NCBI GenBank assembly: GCA_036937835.1
Contig: CM072860.1
Span: forward strand, 5,845,001-5,909,000
DNA length: 64,000 nt
Direction: 5' to 3'
Source of the DNA: Pampus argenteus
Taxonomy: Eukaryota > Chordata > Actinopteri > Scombriformes > Stromateidae
Positions within the stretch are counted from its first letter, which is position 1, and every line of letters begins with the position of its first letter. Shown here piece after piece: positions 37,901 to 46,384 of the stretch. Position numbers and translations under genes: made by a program. The notes under the pieces were generated by a model. That model was not told where the DNA came from, did no database searches, and saw nothing but the letters and a program-made list of their open reading frames with translations.

Positions 37901-39032
37901 CAATCAAGTGTCAACTGGCAAAACAAGACTGTGTGTGTGTGTGCGCATCTCTCCCTCACACACACACACACACACACACCTCTTGACACACAATAACTGA
38001 GGCATGAGAGCAGACAGCTGTGATAACACCAAACGATGTGAAGAGGAGCATCACTCAGCCTTGGTGTAACCTGCATGTTGAGCCATGCAGCACTAAGAAA
38101 ACCTTTTTCTGTTGCACAGTGTGTAACGCAATCGAGACACTTCATCACTCAGTTGGTTCTACGAAAAGGAAGTGATTACTTCTTTAGAGACGACGTCAGA
38201 ACCGGCGTTGGCGGAAGCTGAAGCCTGCTCAGCATTTAAATTCACTAAGAGCACACAGAAATACAGGCGAGGCTCAGACTATCAGTCTTTAATGCATTAA
38301 GTTTAAAGGATTGTATATATTTTCATAATAATAATAATTACACGAGAACAGATTAAAAGCAGAGAAAACTGTAAAAACTCAAAGTTTTCAATGTTAATGT
38401 AAAATATTCTGCAAATGCATTTTATTTTACAGTTTGTTCTCTTTGTGTACTTTATTTAAGCATCGTTTTTTTCTGTTTTTCTTACACATCCACTTCTGAC
38501 CCAGAGTTTTGTTTATAAGTAACTTCATAAGTTTACAACTATGGATTAGAAATGCTCTCTTGTCTCTTTTTTTTAAGCCTTATTTGAGCCCCCATTGACT
38601 GGGTCCAAACTCAGGAACAGGAACATAAACAAGGTTCTAACCAGACAGGGAGGGTTCCATGCAGAGAAGCACCTGATAATGTTCCGCTATCTTCCTCTAA
38701 ATGTGACGCAGTTGAGCGCATTAAGTTGTTTACGCGCTGCGCAAAAAACATAGTCATAGTGAAATGTGTAACACAGGTTTTTACCAGTAAACTTTTTCTT
38801 TATTATTTTTTTTTTTACCTGCTACAGGCGACGGCTTGCGAAGGACGAGCCACCTAGTCTTCCACTGTGGGAGAAAAAAAGAAAGAAAAAAGTAGAGACA
38901 AACTTTGTTTTAAAGCACACTTGATGTAGTCTTATACTGTCATATCCATATCAAGCACATTTAGTGAAGCTTTAAGACCTTTTTTCCATCTCTGAATCTG
39001 GCATATCCCTCCACGACAACAGAATCCGTCAT
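16787..39032 (-). CDS. dok7: Dok-7 (docking protein 7), 13 exons, long form of 880 codons
   Basis: Dok-7 is a cytoplasmic adaptor that binds and activates the receptor kinase MuSK at the neuromuscular junction. Coding exons run 39032-38979, 38864-38819, 37680-37450, 35856-35656, 31457-31338, 28047-27949, 27739-26937, 25767-25719, 25497-24928, 24355-24270, 23466-23394, 18423-18250 and 16923-16787. They total 2643 nt, and every junction has GT/AG sites and matching phase. A PH domain occupies residues 1-110 and a PTB domain 111-218. R158, R159 and R174 fall at the numbers recalled for the phosphotyrosine-binding arginines of human Dok-7. Y400 (YQVP) and Y410 (YDTP) match the human Crk-binding pair Y396/Y406. 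Residues 519-880 come from six exons with no counterpart in the ~504-residue human form I know, and look IRS-like. Identity is secure; use of the long tail is inferred from exon phase alone. Confidence 0.93.
16924..18249 (-). other. dok7 intron 12 with a high-complexity block
   Basis: 17400-17760 is GC-balanced and nearly free of simple repeats, unlike the flanks. It contains E-boxes CAGCTG at 17492-17497, CAGGTG at 17556-17561 and CAGCTG at 17718-17723. It could be a conserved muscle enhancer; conservation cannot be judged from one sequence. Confidence 0.35.
18250..18423 (-). CDS. dok7: dok7 exon 12 (long-form tail: YVNI and YMEL)
   Basis: The 174-nt exon encodes AVFVFPPEAPSPERPRGEG followed by TYVNIPVSPTSKKQLNYMEL and QEPSSRG. 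YVNI (Y800) is the same motif IRS1 uses to bind Grb2, and Y815 lies in YMEL. The density of phosphotyrosine motifs makes chance coding very unlikely. It is separated from exon 11 by a 5-kb intron. The acceptor is ATTGACAG and the donor CAGA|GTAAGA. Confidence 0.85.
18424..23393 (-). other. dok7 intron 11 (5 kb)
   Basis: Holds a decayed open frame at 18783-19687 on the plus strand that I cannot assign, and a high-complexity block at 21255-21560 with a 94-codon minus frame (21271-21555). A GC-richer patch lies at 22030-22240. No splice-compatible exon was found. Confidence 0.5.
18783..19687 (+). pseudogene. unassigned decayed coding-like segment, possible transposon relic
   Basis: A 207-codon plus frame (18783-19406) is followed, after frame change, by shorter open pieces ending near 19687. 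These include a run ELYNKHFTNSGSLVDVACMK and SIRPWACLQMLNSLKAGRK. Codon-like composition persists across at least two frames with interrupting stops, as in an old inserted gene. I do not recognise the family, and chance cannot be excluded. Confidence 0.25.
23394..23466 (-). CDS. dok7: dok7 exon 11 (long-form tail: YxxM)
   Basis: The 73-nt exon encodes QPEEKSKYELMVGCGQQR then FLQEAE, with Y761 in a YELM motif. The acceptor is GTGTCTAG and the donor GAAG|GTGAGT. Phase is continuous. Confidence 0.8.
24270..24355 (-). CDS. dok7: dok7 exon 10 (long-form tail: YxxM)
   Basis: The 86-nt exon encodes DKRLNSKEERRRADPAYEIM and ESRPERNSE, with Y741 in a YEIM motif. The acceptor is CACACCAG and the donor GAG|GTAGGC. 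Phase matches both neighbours exactly. Confidence 0.8.
24928..25497 (-). CDS. dok7: dok7 exon 9 (long-form tail: two YxxM, two YxN)
   Basis: The 570-nt exon encodes residues 535-724. It contains YELM (Y609), YENC (Y643), YRNR (Y666) and YEEM (Y713). YxxM is the consensus for PI3-kinase p85 SH2 domains and YxN for Grb2. The acceptor TTTTCCACCCAGCAG has a good pyrimidine tract and is a tandem NAGNAG, so one Ala may be added or lost. The open frame extends further upstream to 25579 but crosses no better in-phase acceptor. The donor is GAAG|GTAAGA. Confidence 0.8.
25719..25767 (-). CDS. dok7: dok7 exon 8 (long-form tail)
   Basis: The 49-nt exon encodes GTPFIPTSGSAIPAIP. It starts in phase 0 after an acceptor GCACAG, as required by the exon 7 donor, and ends CCAG|GTAAGT, a strong donor. 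No known motif is present. It is supported by splice sites, phase and sequence unlike the surrounding AT-rich intron. Confidence 0.75.
25768..26936 (-). other. dok7 intron 7 / short-form 3'UTR
   Basis: This stretch is an intron in the long form and, if the exon 7 donor is ignored, 48 codons plus 3'UTR in the short form. A CTCF-like site CCAGCAGGTGGAGC lies at 26293-26306, and a T18 run near 26066. Confidence 0.45.
26790..26936 (-). CDS. dok7: dok7 alternative 3' end by read-through of the exon 7 donor
   Basis: If the exon 7 donor is not used, the frame continues VKYRPNVRLSNAVSNV and on to a stop at 26790. This gives a PH-PTB-Crk-motif protein of about 566 residues. The human protein, as I recall it, ends CPVCGGLKVNPPP, so its end appears to be made the same way: a few intronic codons after GGLK. 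The extension looks unconstrained here (Cys- and Ser-rich, low complexity). A hexamer AATAAA occurs about 850 bases on, near 25937. Confidence 0.5.
   Translation of the reverse strand, partial: VKYRPNVRLSNAVSNVMCCATLCHTVATCVCERASSSLYHLFFSSLSV
26937..27739 (-). CDS. dok7: dok7 exon 7 (Crk-binding YxxP pair; human-like end)
   Basis: The 803-nt exon encodes residues 251-518. GGDDRSIS, RQLQEIGRQS, SSDSGIATGSHSSYS and the pair YQVP (Y400) / YDTP (Y410) all match human Dok-7. The two Tyr-x-x-Pro motifs, 10 residues apart, are the Crk/CrkL SH2-binding sites known in human. The exon ends CSVCGGFK|GTAAAA. Human Dok-7 ends within a few codons of the equivalent point. Unspliced, this frame runs on 48 codons to a stop at 26790. 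A CTCF-like motif lies inside the exon at 27031-27044. Confidence 0.95.
27031..27044 (+). promoter_or_regulatory. CTCF-like site inside dok7 exon 7
   Basis: CCACTAGAGGGCGC fits the CTCF core. On the minus strand it encodes part of KVAPSSGS, so the same bases serve as codons. Confidence 0.4.
27949..28047 (-). CDS. dok7: dok7 exon 6
   Basis: The 99-nt exon encodes a linker with EERLNHEAQELEKRLSMLSH, corresponding to the human segment ending LEKRLSLLSH. The charged, heptad-like helix may be a short coiled coil. The acceptor is TTGGATGCAG and the donor ACAG|GTACAG. Confidence 0.9.
28048..31337 (-). other. dok7 intron 5 (3.3 kb)
   Basis: Contains a G19 run on the plus strand (29902-29920), purine-rich flanks to about 30020, A/T tracts and no recognisable gene. 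Confidence 0.5.
31338..31457 (-). CDS. dok7: dok7 exon 5 (PTB C-terminal helix)
   Basis: The 120-nt exon encodes WAGVFLLASAES, EQISFLFDCIVRGISPT and GPFGLRPVLP. This completes the PTB domain with its C-terminal helix and matches recalled human sequence almost residue for residue. The acceptor is TTTTCTACAG and the donor CCAG|GTCAGT. Confidence 0.95.
31671..31683 (+). promoter_or_regulatory. DR1 nuclear-receptor element 1
   Basis: AGGTCAAAGGTGA: two AGGTCA-type half-sites separated by one base, with one mismatch. HNF4, RXR heterodimers and COUP-TF bind DR1. Confidence 0.4.
31843..31855 (+). promoter_or_regulatory. DR1 nuclear-receptor element 2 (perfect)
   Basis: AGGTCAAAGGTCA, a perfect DR1, 172 bases from the first and on the same strand. 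hgfac, a liver gene in mammals, lies about 8 kb away, so the pair may serve it rather than dok7. Confidence 0.45.
35656..35856 (-). CDS. dok7: dok7 exon 4 (PTB domain, phosphotyrosine-binding arginines)
   Basis: The 201-nt exon encodes the first two thirds of the PTB domain, including ENGPATLHLCNN, LRRYGPVP and FVFEGGTRCGY. Counting from the chosen start gives R158, R159 and R174, the residues known in human Dok-7 to contact phosphotyrosine of MuSK. The donor is TACT|GTACGT and splits the codon of W178. Confidence 0.95.
35857..37449 (-). other. dok7 intron 3
   Basis: Contains CA-rich and AT dinucleotide stretches at 36738-36835. No coding signal. Confidence 0.5.
37450..37680 (-). CDS. dok7: dok7 exon 3 (rest of PH domain)
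   Basis: It encodes DCLVLLIFKDKSDKAHGNK and continues through TLEEICGLETG, ALLGFDGKEALQAWDARLRYSLGE. The AWDARLRY helix is the C-terminal helix typical of PH domains. The exon is 231 nt, with acceptor CTCCTTCAG and donor GAAG|GTGAG. Confidence 0.94.
37681..38818 (-). other. dok7 intron 2
   Basis: Contains facing (GT)n 37931-37943 and (CA)n 37957-37979 tracts able to pair as a hairpin. AT-rich otherwise, no coding signal. Confidence 0.5.
38819..38864 (-). CDS. dok7: dok7 exon 2 (PH domain)
   Basis: The acceptor CTCCCACAG is followed by WKTRWLVLRKPSPVA, the conserved first strands of the Dok-7 PH domain. The exon is 46 nt and leaves one base for the split Asp-34 codon. The donor is CAG|GTAAAA. 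Confidence 0.92.
38979..39032 (-). CDS. dok7: dok7 exon 1 (start codon, 18 codons)
   Basis: It encodes MTDSVVVEGYARFRDGKK, closely matching the recalled human Dok-7 start (MTEAALVEGQVKLRDGKK). The chosen ATG is in this frame; another ATG 8 bases upstream (minus-strand sense) is out of frame. The donor is AAG|GTCTTA, a weak but legal GT site, in phase 0. Confidence 0.88.
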
Positions 39033-39098
39033 CTTCAGTCATGGTTCCTGACAGCTGCACAGTCGCTGCCTGAATGAGGGGTCACTTTCAAAATAGCT

Positions 39099-39135
<37 letters not shown>

Positions 39136-39330
39136 TTGTGGGGCGCAAACTCGCCCCCCCCCCCCCCCCCCCCCCCCCCCCCCAGCAAGAGCGCATGGAA
39201 AATGGCACGGCCAGTGTGTGTGTGTGTGTGTGGGCTGGTTTAACTTTACACCTGCTGGAAGAAACAATTGTGACCCTCCAAAAACCTCAAAAACTAAAAC
39301 AAAACAAAATATATATATATATATATCATA
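39033..39330 (-). promoter_or_regulatory. dok7 5' flank / 5'UTR with homopurine and dinucleotide tracts
   Basis: Upstream of the dok7 ATG on the minus strand lie a CAGCTG E-box at 39052-39057, (GA)17 at 39100-39133, a G30 run at 39154-39183, (CA)n at 39214-39232 and (AT)n at 39309-39326. No TATA box is clear. CAGCTG is the MyoD-preferred E-box, which fits a muscle gene, but a single copy is weak evidence. Confidence 0.4.
39100..39183. repeat. (CT)17 and C30 tracts
   Basis: A 34-base CT repeat (39100-39133) and an uninterrupted run of 30 C (39154-39183) lie 68-151 bases upstream of the dok7 ATG. On the dok7 sense strand these are (GA)n and G30. Confidence 0.95.
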
Positions 39331-39678
39331 AAGGTTCCTGGACATTTAGATAGATTTCTAACACTTTCTATTAAAATAAATAGTCAAATAATTAAATGGA
39401 ATAAAAAAAAAAAAGCAAAAATGTTTCTTTATTTATACATATTGACAAACAAACCTCAGCTCAACATCCTCTTCCTCACTTGTTCTGGGGAGCTTTCAAC
39501 CATGCAACATGGTCTTCATCGGCTCATTGAGTTTGCCATGTCTTATTCACATTAAACATTTACATTAAAAACCAGAAAGTTATTAATAATGTAAATTACA
39601 TATATATATTTATTATGTAATATTTGATGGACAATTTTTAAAGACACACACACGAAGCGTCATCAAGTCAGTAAAAAG

Positions 39679-39684
39679 TTTATT
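39679..39684 (-). promoter_or_regulatory. hgfac poly(A) signal
   Basis: AATAAA on the minus strand, 117 bases past the hgfac stop. It is the only canonical hexamer close by, implying a short 3'UTR and leaving about 600 bases to the dok7 start. Confidence 0.6.
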
Positions 39685-39800
39685 CACTCACATATTTCAC
39701 AGTTAAAACATAAAAACTTTCATTTTCACAAGGGTTACATATAAAAACATACATGACAATATAGTACAATATCTCATACGTTAAAGAAGCTCGTGTCCGT

Positions 39801-39974
39801 TCACGAAGTCTTGGCTTTGCGTTTGATCACTGAATTGATCCAATCAATATAGTTCACCACTTTAGTGTAAACACCAGGTTTCCCAGAGCGGCCGCAGCCC
39901 TCTCCCCAACTGATGATCCCATACAGGAAGCTGACATCATCCCTCGCACACGCCAGAGGGCCCCCAGAGTCGCC
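39801..39974 (-). CDS. hgfac: hgfac exon 14 (catalytic Ser, C-terminus)
   Basis: It encodes GDSGGPLACARDDVSFLYG, IISWGEGCGRSGKPGVYTK and VVNYIDWINSVIKRKAKTS-stop. S553 is catalytic. The acceptor TTTCCCCAG has only a short pyrimidine stretch, and immediately upstream is a 29-base TG repeat. Confidence 0.95.
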   Translation of the reverse strand, partial: GDSGGPLACARDDVSFLYGIISWGEGCGRSGKPGVYTKVVNYIDWINSVIKRKAKTS

Positions 39975-39980
39975 CTGGGG

Positions 39981-40013
<33 letters not shown>

Positions 40014-43000
40014 CTGTAAACATACATGCACAGATCAAAGTGAAGGCACACAAACACACTTGAAACCTGATATATTTACGAAACGTTGCACTCTTCCCAA
40101 GAGATAAACAGTTAACTGTGACATTTCATTCGAGAGGAAGGAACTTGAATATTTTTCTCGCCATTTGCAGCGGGTAGTCTAGCGCTGCTGCAGACTTCAG
40201 ATCCTCATTGACTTCCCTGCTGCCATTATAAGTACCGTTGAATTACTCTGATACGTCGAGTACACTTTCTGATATCAACCCTTGCAGAGCCGAGAGAGGA
40301 GGTCAACAACTTTTTGTAGGATTTAGGAGTCAGGTGCATTTTTTTCTATGTCCTGTCCTCTGTCATGTAATGCATTCCAGTCAGTAGTGTTGGATTTATG
40401 GATTTGTTTACCTGGCATGCGTCGACACAGCCGCGAAGACCCGCACAAATCATGTCGGAGGTGACATGGTTGCCGTAGACTTCCGACTTCCTGCAAGAGG
40501 CGTGAGGAATCAGCCTCACTCCGGCCTCCTGCAGATTGGAGTAGGCCGTTGCCTCTGTCCAATAAAGAAGACAAAATCATTCATTAGAAAAAATCTCTGT
40601 TAACCCCGAGCAGGAAACACACACACACACTTCTCTGTGTGTACTTTGTATATAAATAAAACAAAAGTCATACCTATCTTTGCAATATGTTTTGCTGTTA
40701 CAGACTTCCTGCTTACAAAGCAAATTGCTTTTTGATTGGACAGAGCTACAGATGTTTTCTAGCAACCGAGATACACAATAGAGAAATCTTCACAAGCTGT
40801 GACATTTTAAACGTTTTCATGGTGCAACCAGACGTCATAAATCACTTTTGGAATGACATATATAGTGATATATTTACGAATAGCTGTGCCAAATTACATT
40901 ACTAACACTTAAACGTGCCCCGGGGAGGTTTCTTGTTTCTATTTCCATTCAAAAAAAAAACTTTATTATTAAGGAACATTGTTTACATCGAAACAAAGTG
41001 GAGACCCACTTGTAGAAACATCCTTTTATGATGCAACTAGTGTGATAAGTTAATGCATAAACACAAACATGAATGAATTCATACCAAACAAAGCATCTGT
41101 AGGTTTTTTTTTTATCATATCATTAGCATGTCACAGACTTCCTCATCACTCACTCTCATGCATGTGTCCCCAGCCGCTAATAGTGCAGCAGTAGTTATCA
41201 GGAAACATCATGTTTTTGTCTGGGAGACAGATGGGCCTGATGAACGGGGTCCTCTTCACACAACGCCCCTCATTTTTCTTCAGTTTGATCAGAACTGCCG
41301 AACAGAAAATGTGACAAATAATTAAAAAGAGCAAGCGGTAGACTTGAAGACTCCAATACCCTATGAAACTTCCACACCCTGCAGTCAATGTGTGTGTGTG
41401 TGTGCATGTGTGTGTGTGTGTGTGTTCATGCGGGGGAGCACACAGACACAGCTGTTCAGTGACGCACAGCTGTGCACACAGACTGGGGTCTTAAGTAAGT
41501 TTGTGTCTTTCTGTATGGGGGACAGGAAGTCTTTGGAAGTTTATGTGAGTCACTAGAGTGTGTGTGTGTGTGTTTGCGTGTTACCTATGTCATGTAGTGT
41601 TGGATTAAACACTGAGAACTTGTCTGGAAAGATGTACTTCTCCACTCCGAACGTCCTGGTGTTGGGACCGGTGACGTTGAAATTCTGCTGTCCGAGCACC
41701 ACACGGAGCTGGGACTTCAGGGGGCTGCAGGGGAAACATACTGTTATCAATCATCATACTGCAGTAGTACACTCATAACACGCTGTCTGTCCAAAACTTT
41801 GTGTAAGAAATATTATGATGAATTTGACAGATTGCAATTAAATGAATCTAGTATATTCCTGCTCCCTAGAGGATGAACCCTTTCATGTTCTCTTGGCTTT
41901 TCCATGAGATTAAAGGCTCTTATAATAGCAGAATACGCATGTTTATTATATTCAACACGTTTACTGCATGCTGCAGAGTTTAAGAACATCTTTCAACAGA
42001 TCCCTGTTTGTTGACATCACGGGGAACACGTATGCATTTTCCTGCGTGTAAACAGCATCTGTGCATGAGACGTTTTTAGTTTTTCCTCGAACTGGATGCT
42101 TGTCTAAATATAGTGCGTTCATAAAGCTGTGATGCTCCGGGGGTCAAAGTCTTTAAATCACATGCCTTTTTGAGTTGTGACCTCTATGTGTGTGGCGATG
42201 GTTCAGAAAAAAACAGTTACGCTCCTCTCTGAACCGTGAATGATCTGTTTCTGGATTATTGGAAAAAAATAAAAACAAAAAATGCTTTCAACCTGTCTAT
42301 GAAAGGTTCCCAAGGACTTCTCATTGACAAGGTTTCAGAAGCACTTGGGTGACATTTTTGTACATTATGTTCGCTCACAAAGGCTCCTGCAGTGACGTAA
42401 ATATAATTATCTGCATATATCTAAAGTGCACTCGTGACGTACTTGCGGAAGAAGCAGTGCGCCGCAGAGATGATCCAGCAAGAGGAAACCAGAGTGCCGG
42501 CGCAGAAGTCTGACTGTCCGATATAAATGGCTGCCATCCAGGGGTGAGTACCTGGCAGAGCTGTGTTTCCACCCATTATCCGCCCCCTGGCGATCGACAA
42601 CCTCTTCTTGTGCTTTTTCCCACACACAGGACTTTTGGCTGGCTTGGAGACGGTCGGTTTTTGAATGTCGGGATGGACGAAGGAAGGGATTATCCTTCGA
42701 GTAAAAGCTACATGAGGAAAACATGTTGACATTATTATTTAAAGAGCTATAAATTCTGCTGATTCTACACTACAACAAACCCGTCTAACGGCTAGAATCA
42801 TTTTAAAAAATACTTCTGATTATTTTGGATTTTGCTACTGACTGATTCTCCCCTGAAGATTTTTTTATTATTATTGGTTGATGATCCTTCTGCTGCAGAT
42901 CATATGTTGTGAAGGGTACAGCAGATAGAAAGAGCCTTGTGGATCCCACTCACCACATAAACATTTGGTTTCACCTGGCATGACATGTTAATTCAGGGTG

Positions 43001-44745
43001 AGTCATTCTCTATTTTCCTCCCTCATCTCATCACACGCCCACATTTTTTTTTTTTTCTTTTTAAAATCTTCATCTTGGCTGTATTCAACTTTTTGGAGCA
43101 ACGTGACTCAGTAAAGTTTAGCTGTATTCTCTGCGCTTCTTTTTTTTATCACAAACATTGGATGTCTAATTAAAAGTGGAGGAATTTATGGGGGTTTTTT
43201 TTAATTTCGCTTTTTGAAATGTCACTGACTGTGTCATTTAATCCAAGCTGAGGGAACAGGGATTAACTTTTTTTTATATTTTATTAGAACAAGATGAATG
43301 TTTAAAGAGGCGTCCGTGATTAGGACAGCTAAATAGATCTGCCATCCTTGACAAGGTATGTCACTTTTTTTTGGCTTTGATTTCCCAAAAATAACAATTT
43401 AACAATATTTATCATGAATCAATGCCAACGATCAATTGACAGAACAGAGTTAATAATGCAGGAATGGCAAGAATTACATAATACAGTATGTCTGGCTACC
43501 AGATATAGAAATATCTTTACATTGTAACATGAATTATAGATGCAATTAAAGTTCTGCATCTGCAAAAATCATTGTCTTGTTGCCAAAAAAAAAAAAAAAA
43601 AAAGACGACAGTCTGGTGCTTTAATTTACTCACACACAGCCATCACACAGGACGGGACGTTACAGTACTCCCAGGAGATGGCGCCGTCATTGAGTGTGTA
43701 GCACCACGGCATCTTGTCTCCGTCTGGGTTTCTACACACACACAAACACAGTGGACAGAGTGTGTGTGGGTGAGGCGTCATTGTTTCTAGCACATCACTA
43801 GCAAAATGTCCTTAAGAAGCATCGTCACACAGTCACAGATCAACTATGGTAAATATTTTATTTTCACCATCATGATGATGATAATGATGATTATAAGGTT
43901 CTCAGTGATTTATGCAATTGGTAACTTTTCCCAGCAGTAAGCAATAAATTCAATAATGACAATGAAGTCACATGATCCACTCTTGAGCCTGAGACTGTGT
44001 TCGTGCCTGAACCCGAATGTTTGCTTGAAACTGGCTTTTCTTTAAATATTTGGTACAATTTGGGGGAAGGTCCAATTTTCTATTGACGTGCCATATAGGC
44101 TACTGCCGGGTAGTCATAGCAACAGCATCTGAAGAAAGCAGTAGGAAACAGAAAAAGAGCAAATGTGCAACGAGATAAGACCCTTTTTTTTTAATCGCAG
44201 ACGGTTTAAGTTTAAGTGTTGGCACATGAACTGCACAGATCCGGGGAAGGACTAGTTCAGGGTAAAAAGTTGGACAAATTCATGGGAAATGTATAAGGAA
44301 ATCTGGCATCACAGATAAACCAGTTAGTAACGGCAACCAACGGTGTCTTTAGGAATTGGTTTTCTTTGCCAGTCTGAGATAAAAAAGACGTTTTACATGT
44401 AAGCGAAGTGAATGAAATAGCAGCTCTGCAGGAACTTGTGAGATAAAACTACAGGTTTCAACATACAGTATACCCATATACTATAATTACAACTAACTTC
44501 TGTTTATCACGATGATATGAGAAATCTACAGTAGTAGCCAATCAGGAGAATGTCTCAACGCACACACCTGCAGTAGGCGTGCTCCCCGAGGCCCCTGAGG
44601 GGTGAGGCAACCACCGTGCCCACATGGAGCTCGTCATACAGCAGGTCCGAGTTCCACGGCAGACACCGGGCGCCAGACTCTGTAGTGCCCGCCAGCCCTC
44701 TGTAGCCTATGCCCTTGCTGTTATAGCACTCTGCCTCTGGCTCTG

Positions 44746-44777
<32 letters not shown>

Positions 44778-46345
44778 CACAAACCACAGGCAGAAACACA
44801 TCTCAGTTGTGTCAACCGTGAATCCGTAAAAGAAAAAACTGATTTCCAGATGCAGGTGAATAGCTGTGATGACAGATGTTTGAACTGGAATCGGTCGGAG
44901 CAAGTCAACAACAGTTATAACAACCGAGTGCAAGTTTAGCAGCTGCCTCACGTCGTCATGTTTTCACCATCAATCAAAGCTATTATTACACACACACACG
45001 CATGAACACACTTGCACTGTATAAACATACTATGAATGACAGGGCACACATGAAGAATCAGCTGCATGATAAGATGTGTTCTGATGATGCAGCCGTCAGT
45101 TAAATGATAAATCTATTATGTGTTGTTTTTTTTTTTTGAAGATGACATCTCAGGTTTGCTTTTACTCACCAAGGCTACAGTTGGGTCCGCTGTAGCCACG
45201 TCTGCAGTTACACACTTCCTTGCCGGTGGCTGTGATCAGTCGACACGCTCCGTCGTTCTGACAAGGGTTCAAACGGCAGGCTGGACAATACCACACGATA
45301 TCATCATCATATATCTTAACACCATCAATCACATCAAATGTGAAGATTTTCTGTATCATACATGACAGTAAACTGAATATCTTTGGATGGTGGGTAGTTA
45401 ATCAGACACACACACACACACACAATGTGCACACAGTATATGTGACCACTATTAATCTCCTAAAGTCCATTGCAACATCTGTGAAATACGCTGGAGGACG
45501 GTATAACGCCACATCTCAGCCTGTTTAACTAAAGGATTCTTTCCACACGGCCATTGTAAGATAAACTCAGGAAGCATGAAACCACCTCAGTGTGTCTCTC
45601 TCTTTTATCTCCAAGAATCAGTTAATTGTCCATGAGCACCCCCCACCCCACTCCCACCCCCACCCCCGGAGATGAAAGCACCTTATGGACCCATGGGGTG
45701 TGTCCTAAAACACCATACCTGAGTCACGGTGAGTCATATAATCTGTCTTTTCATCCAAGGCAAGGTTACTCTTGTAACTATGGAGATGTGATCAAAGAAA
45801 GGGTAGGGCCTGCCTTTCATATATTTTGCTGTGAGGTGATTTTGGAAACTATTTTTCCAGACTGGGAGGAGACCTGATATGTATTTTCTGATGTGTGATG
45901 AGAAAAAAAAAAAAAAAAAAGGTTTGCTTGCTTCAATTGTAATTCTATGTATGAGGTAAAAAAAAAATGATGCACAATGTCCGCTGGAAATGTAACTGAT
46001 AACTAGAAGAAAAGGATATCATAACCCTTCATCGGGTTCCACTCTGATCACTCCAACAAGAGCAGGCTGCAGAATAAAAACAACAACACATCTTACCAGT
46101 GTAGCGGACTCGTTCACACTTGATTTCTCCTGACACACATGTGCACTGTTCCACATTACGGAGGTGAATTCGTCCCCAAGACTCTCCGATGTCATAATAG
46201 CGCAGGTGTAAGGTTTCATAGCACTTTTCTGAAAAGCCGAAACAACACGGGGGGAGAAAAAAAAGGCGACGGGATTAAATGTGAGAAGGGATTGAAGAGC
46301 TTAATGGAACATGAAGTTTGATGGCTGAGCTGCAAAGAGCATCAC

Positions 46346-46384
<39 letters not shown>

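Noticed and set aside
39074..39353. Frames with poly-Pro or poly-Gly
   Set aside because: They are translations of the C30/G30 and dinucleotide tracts.
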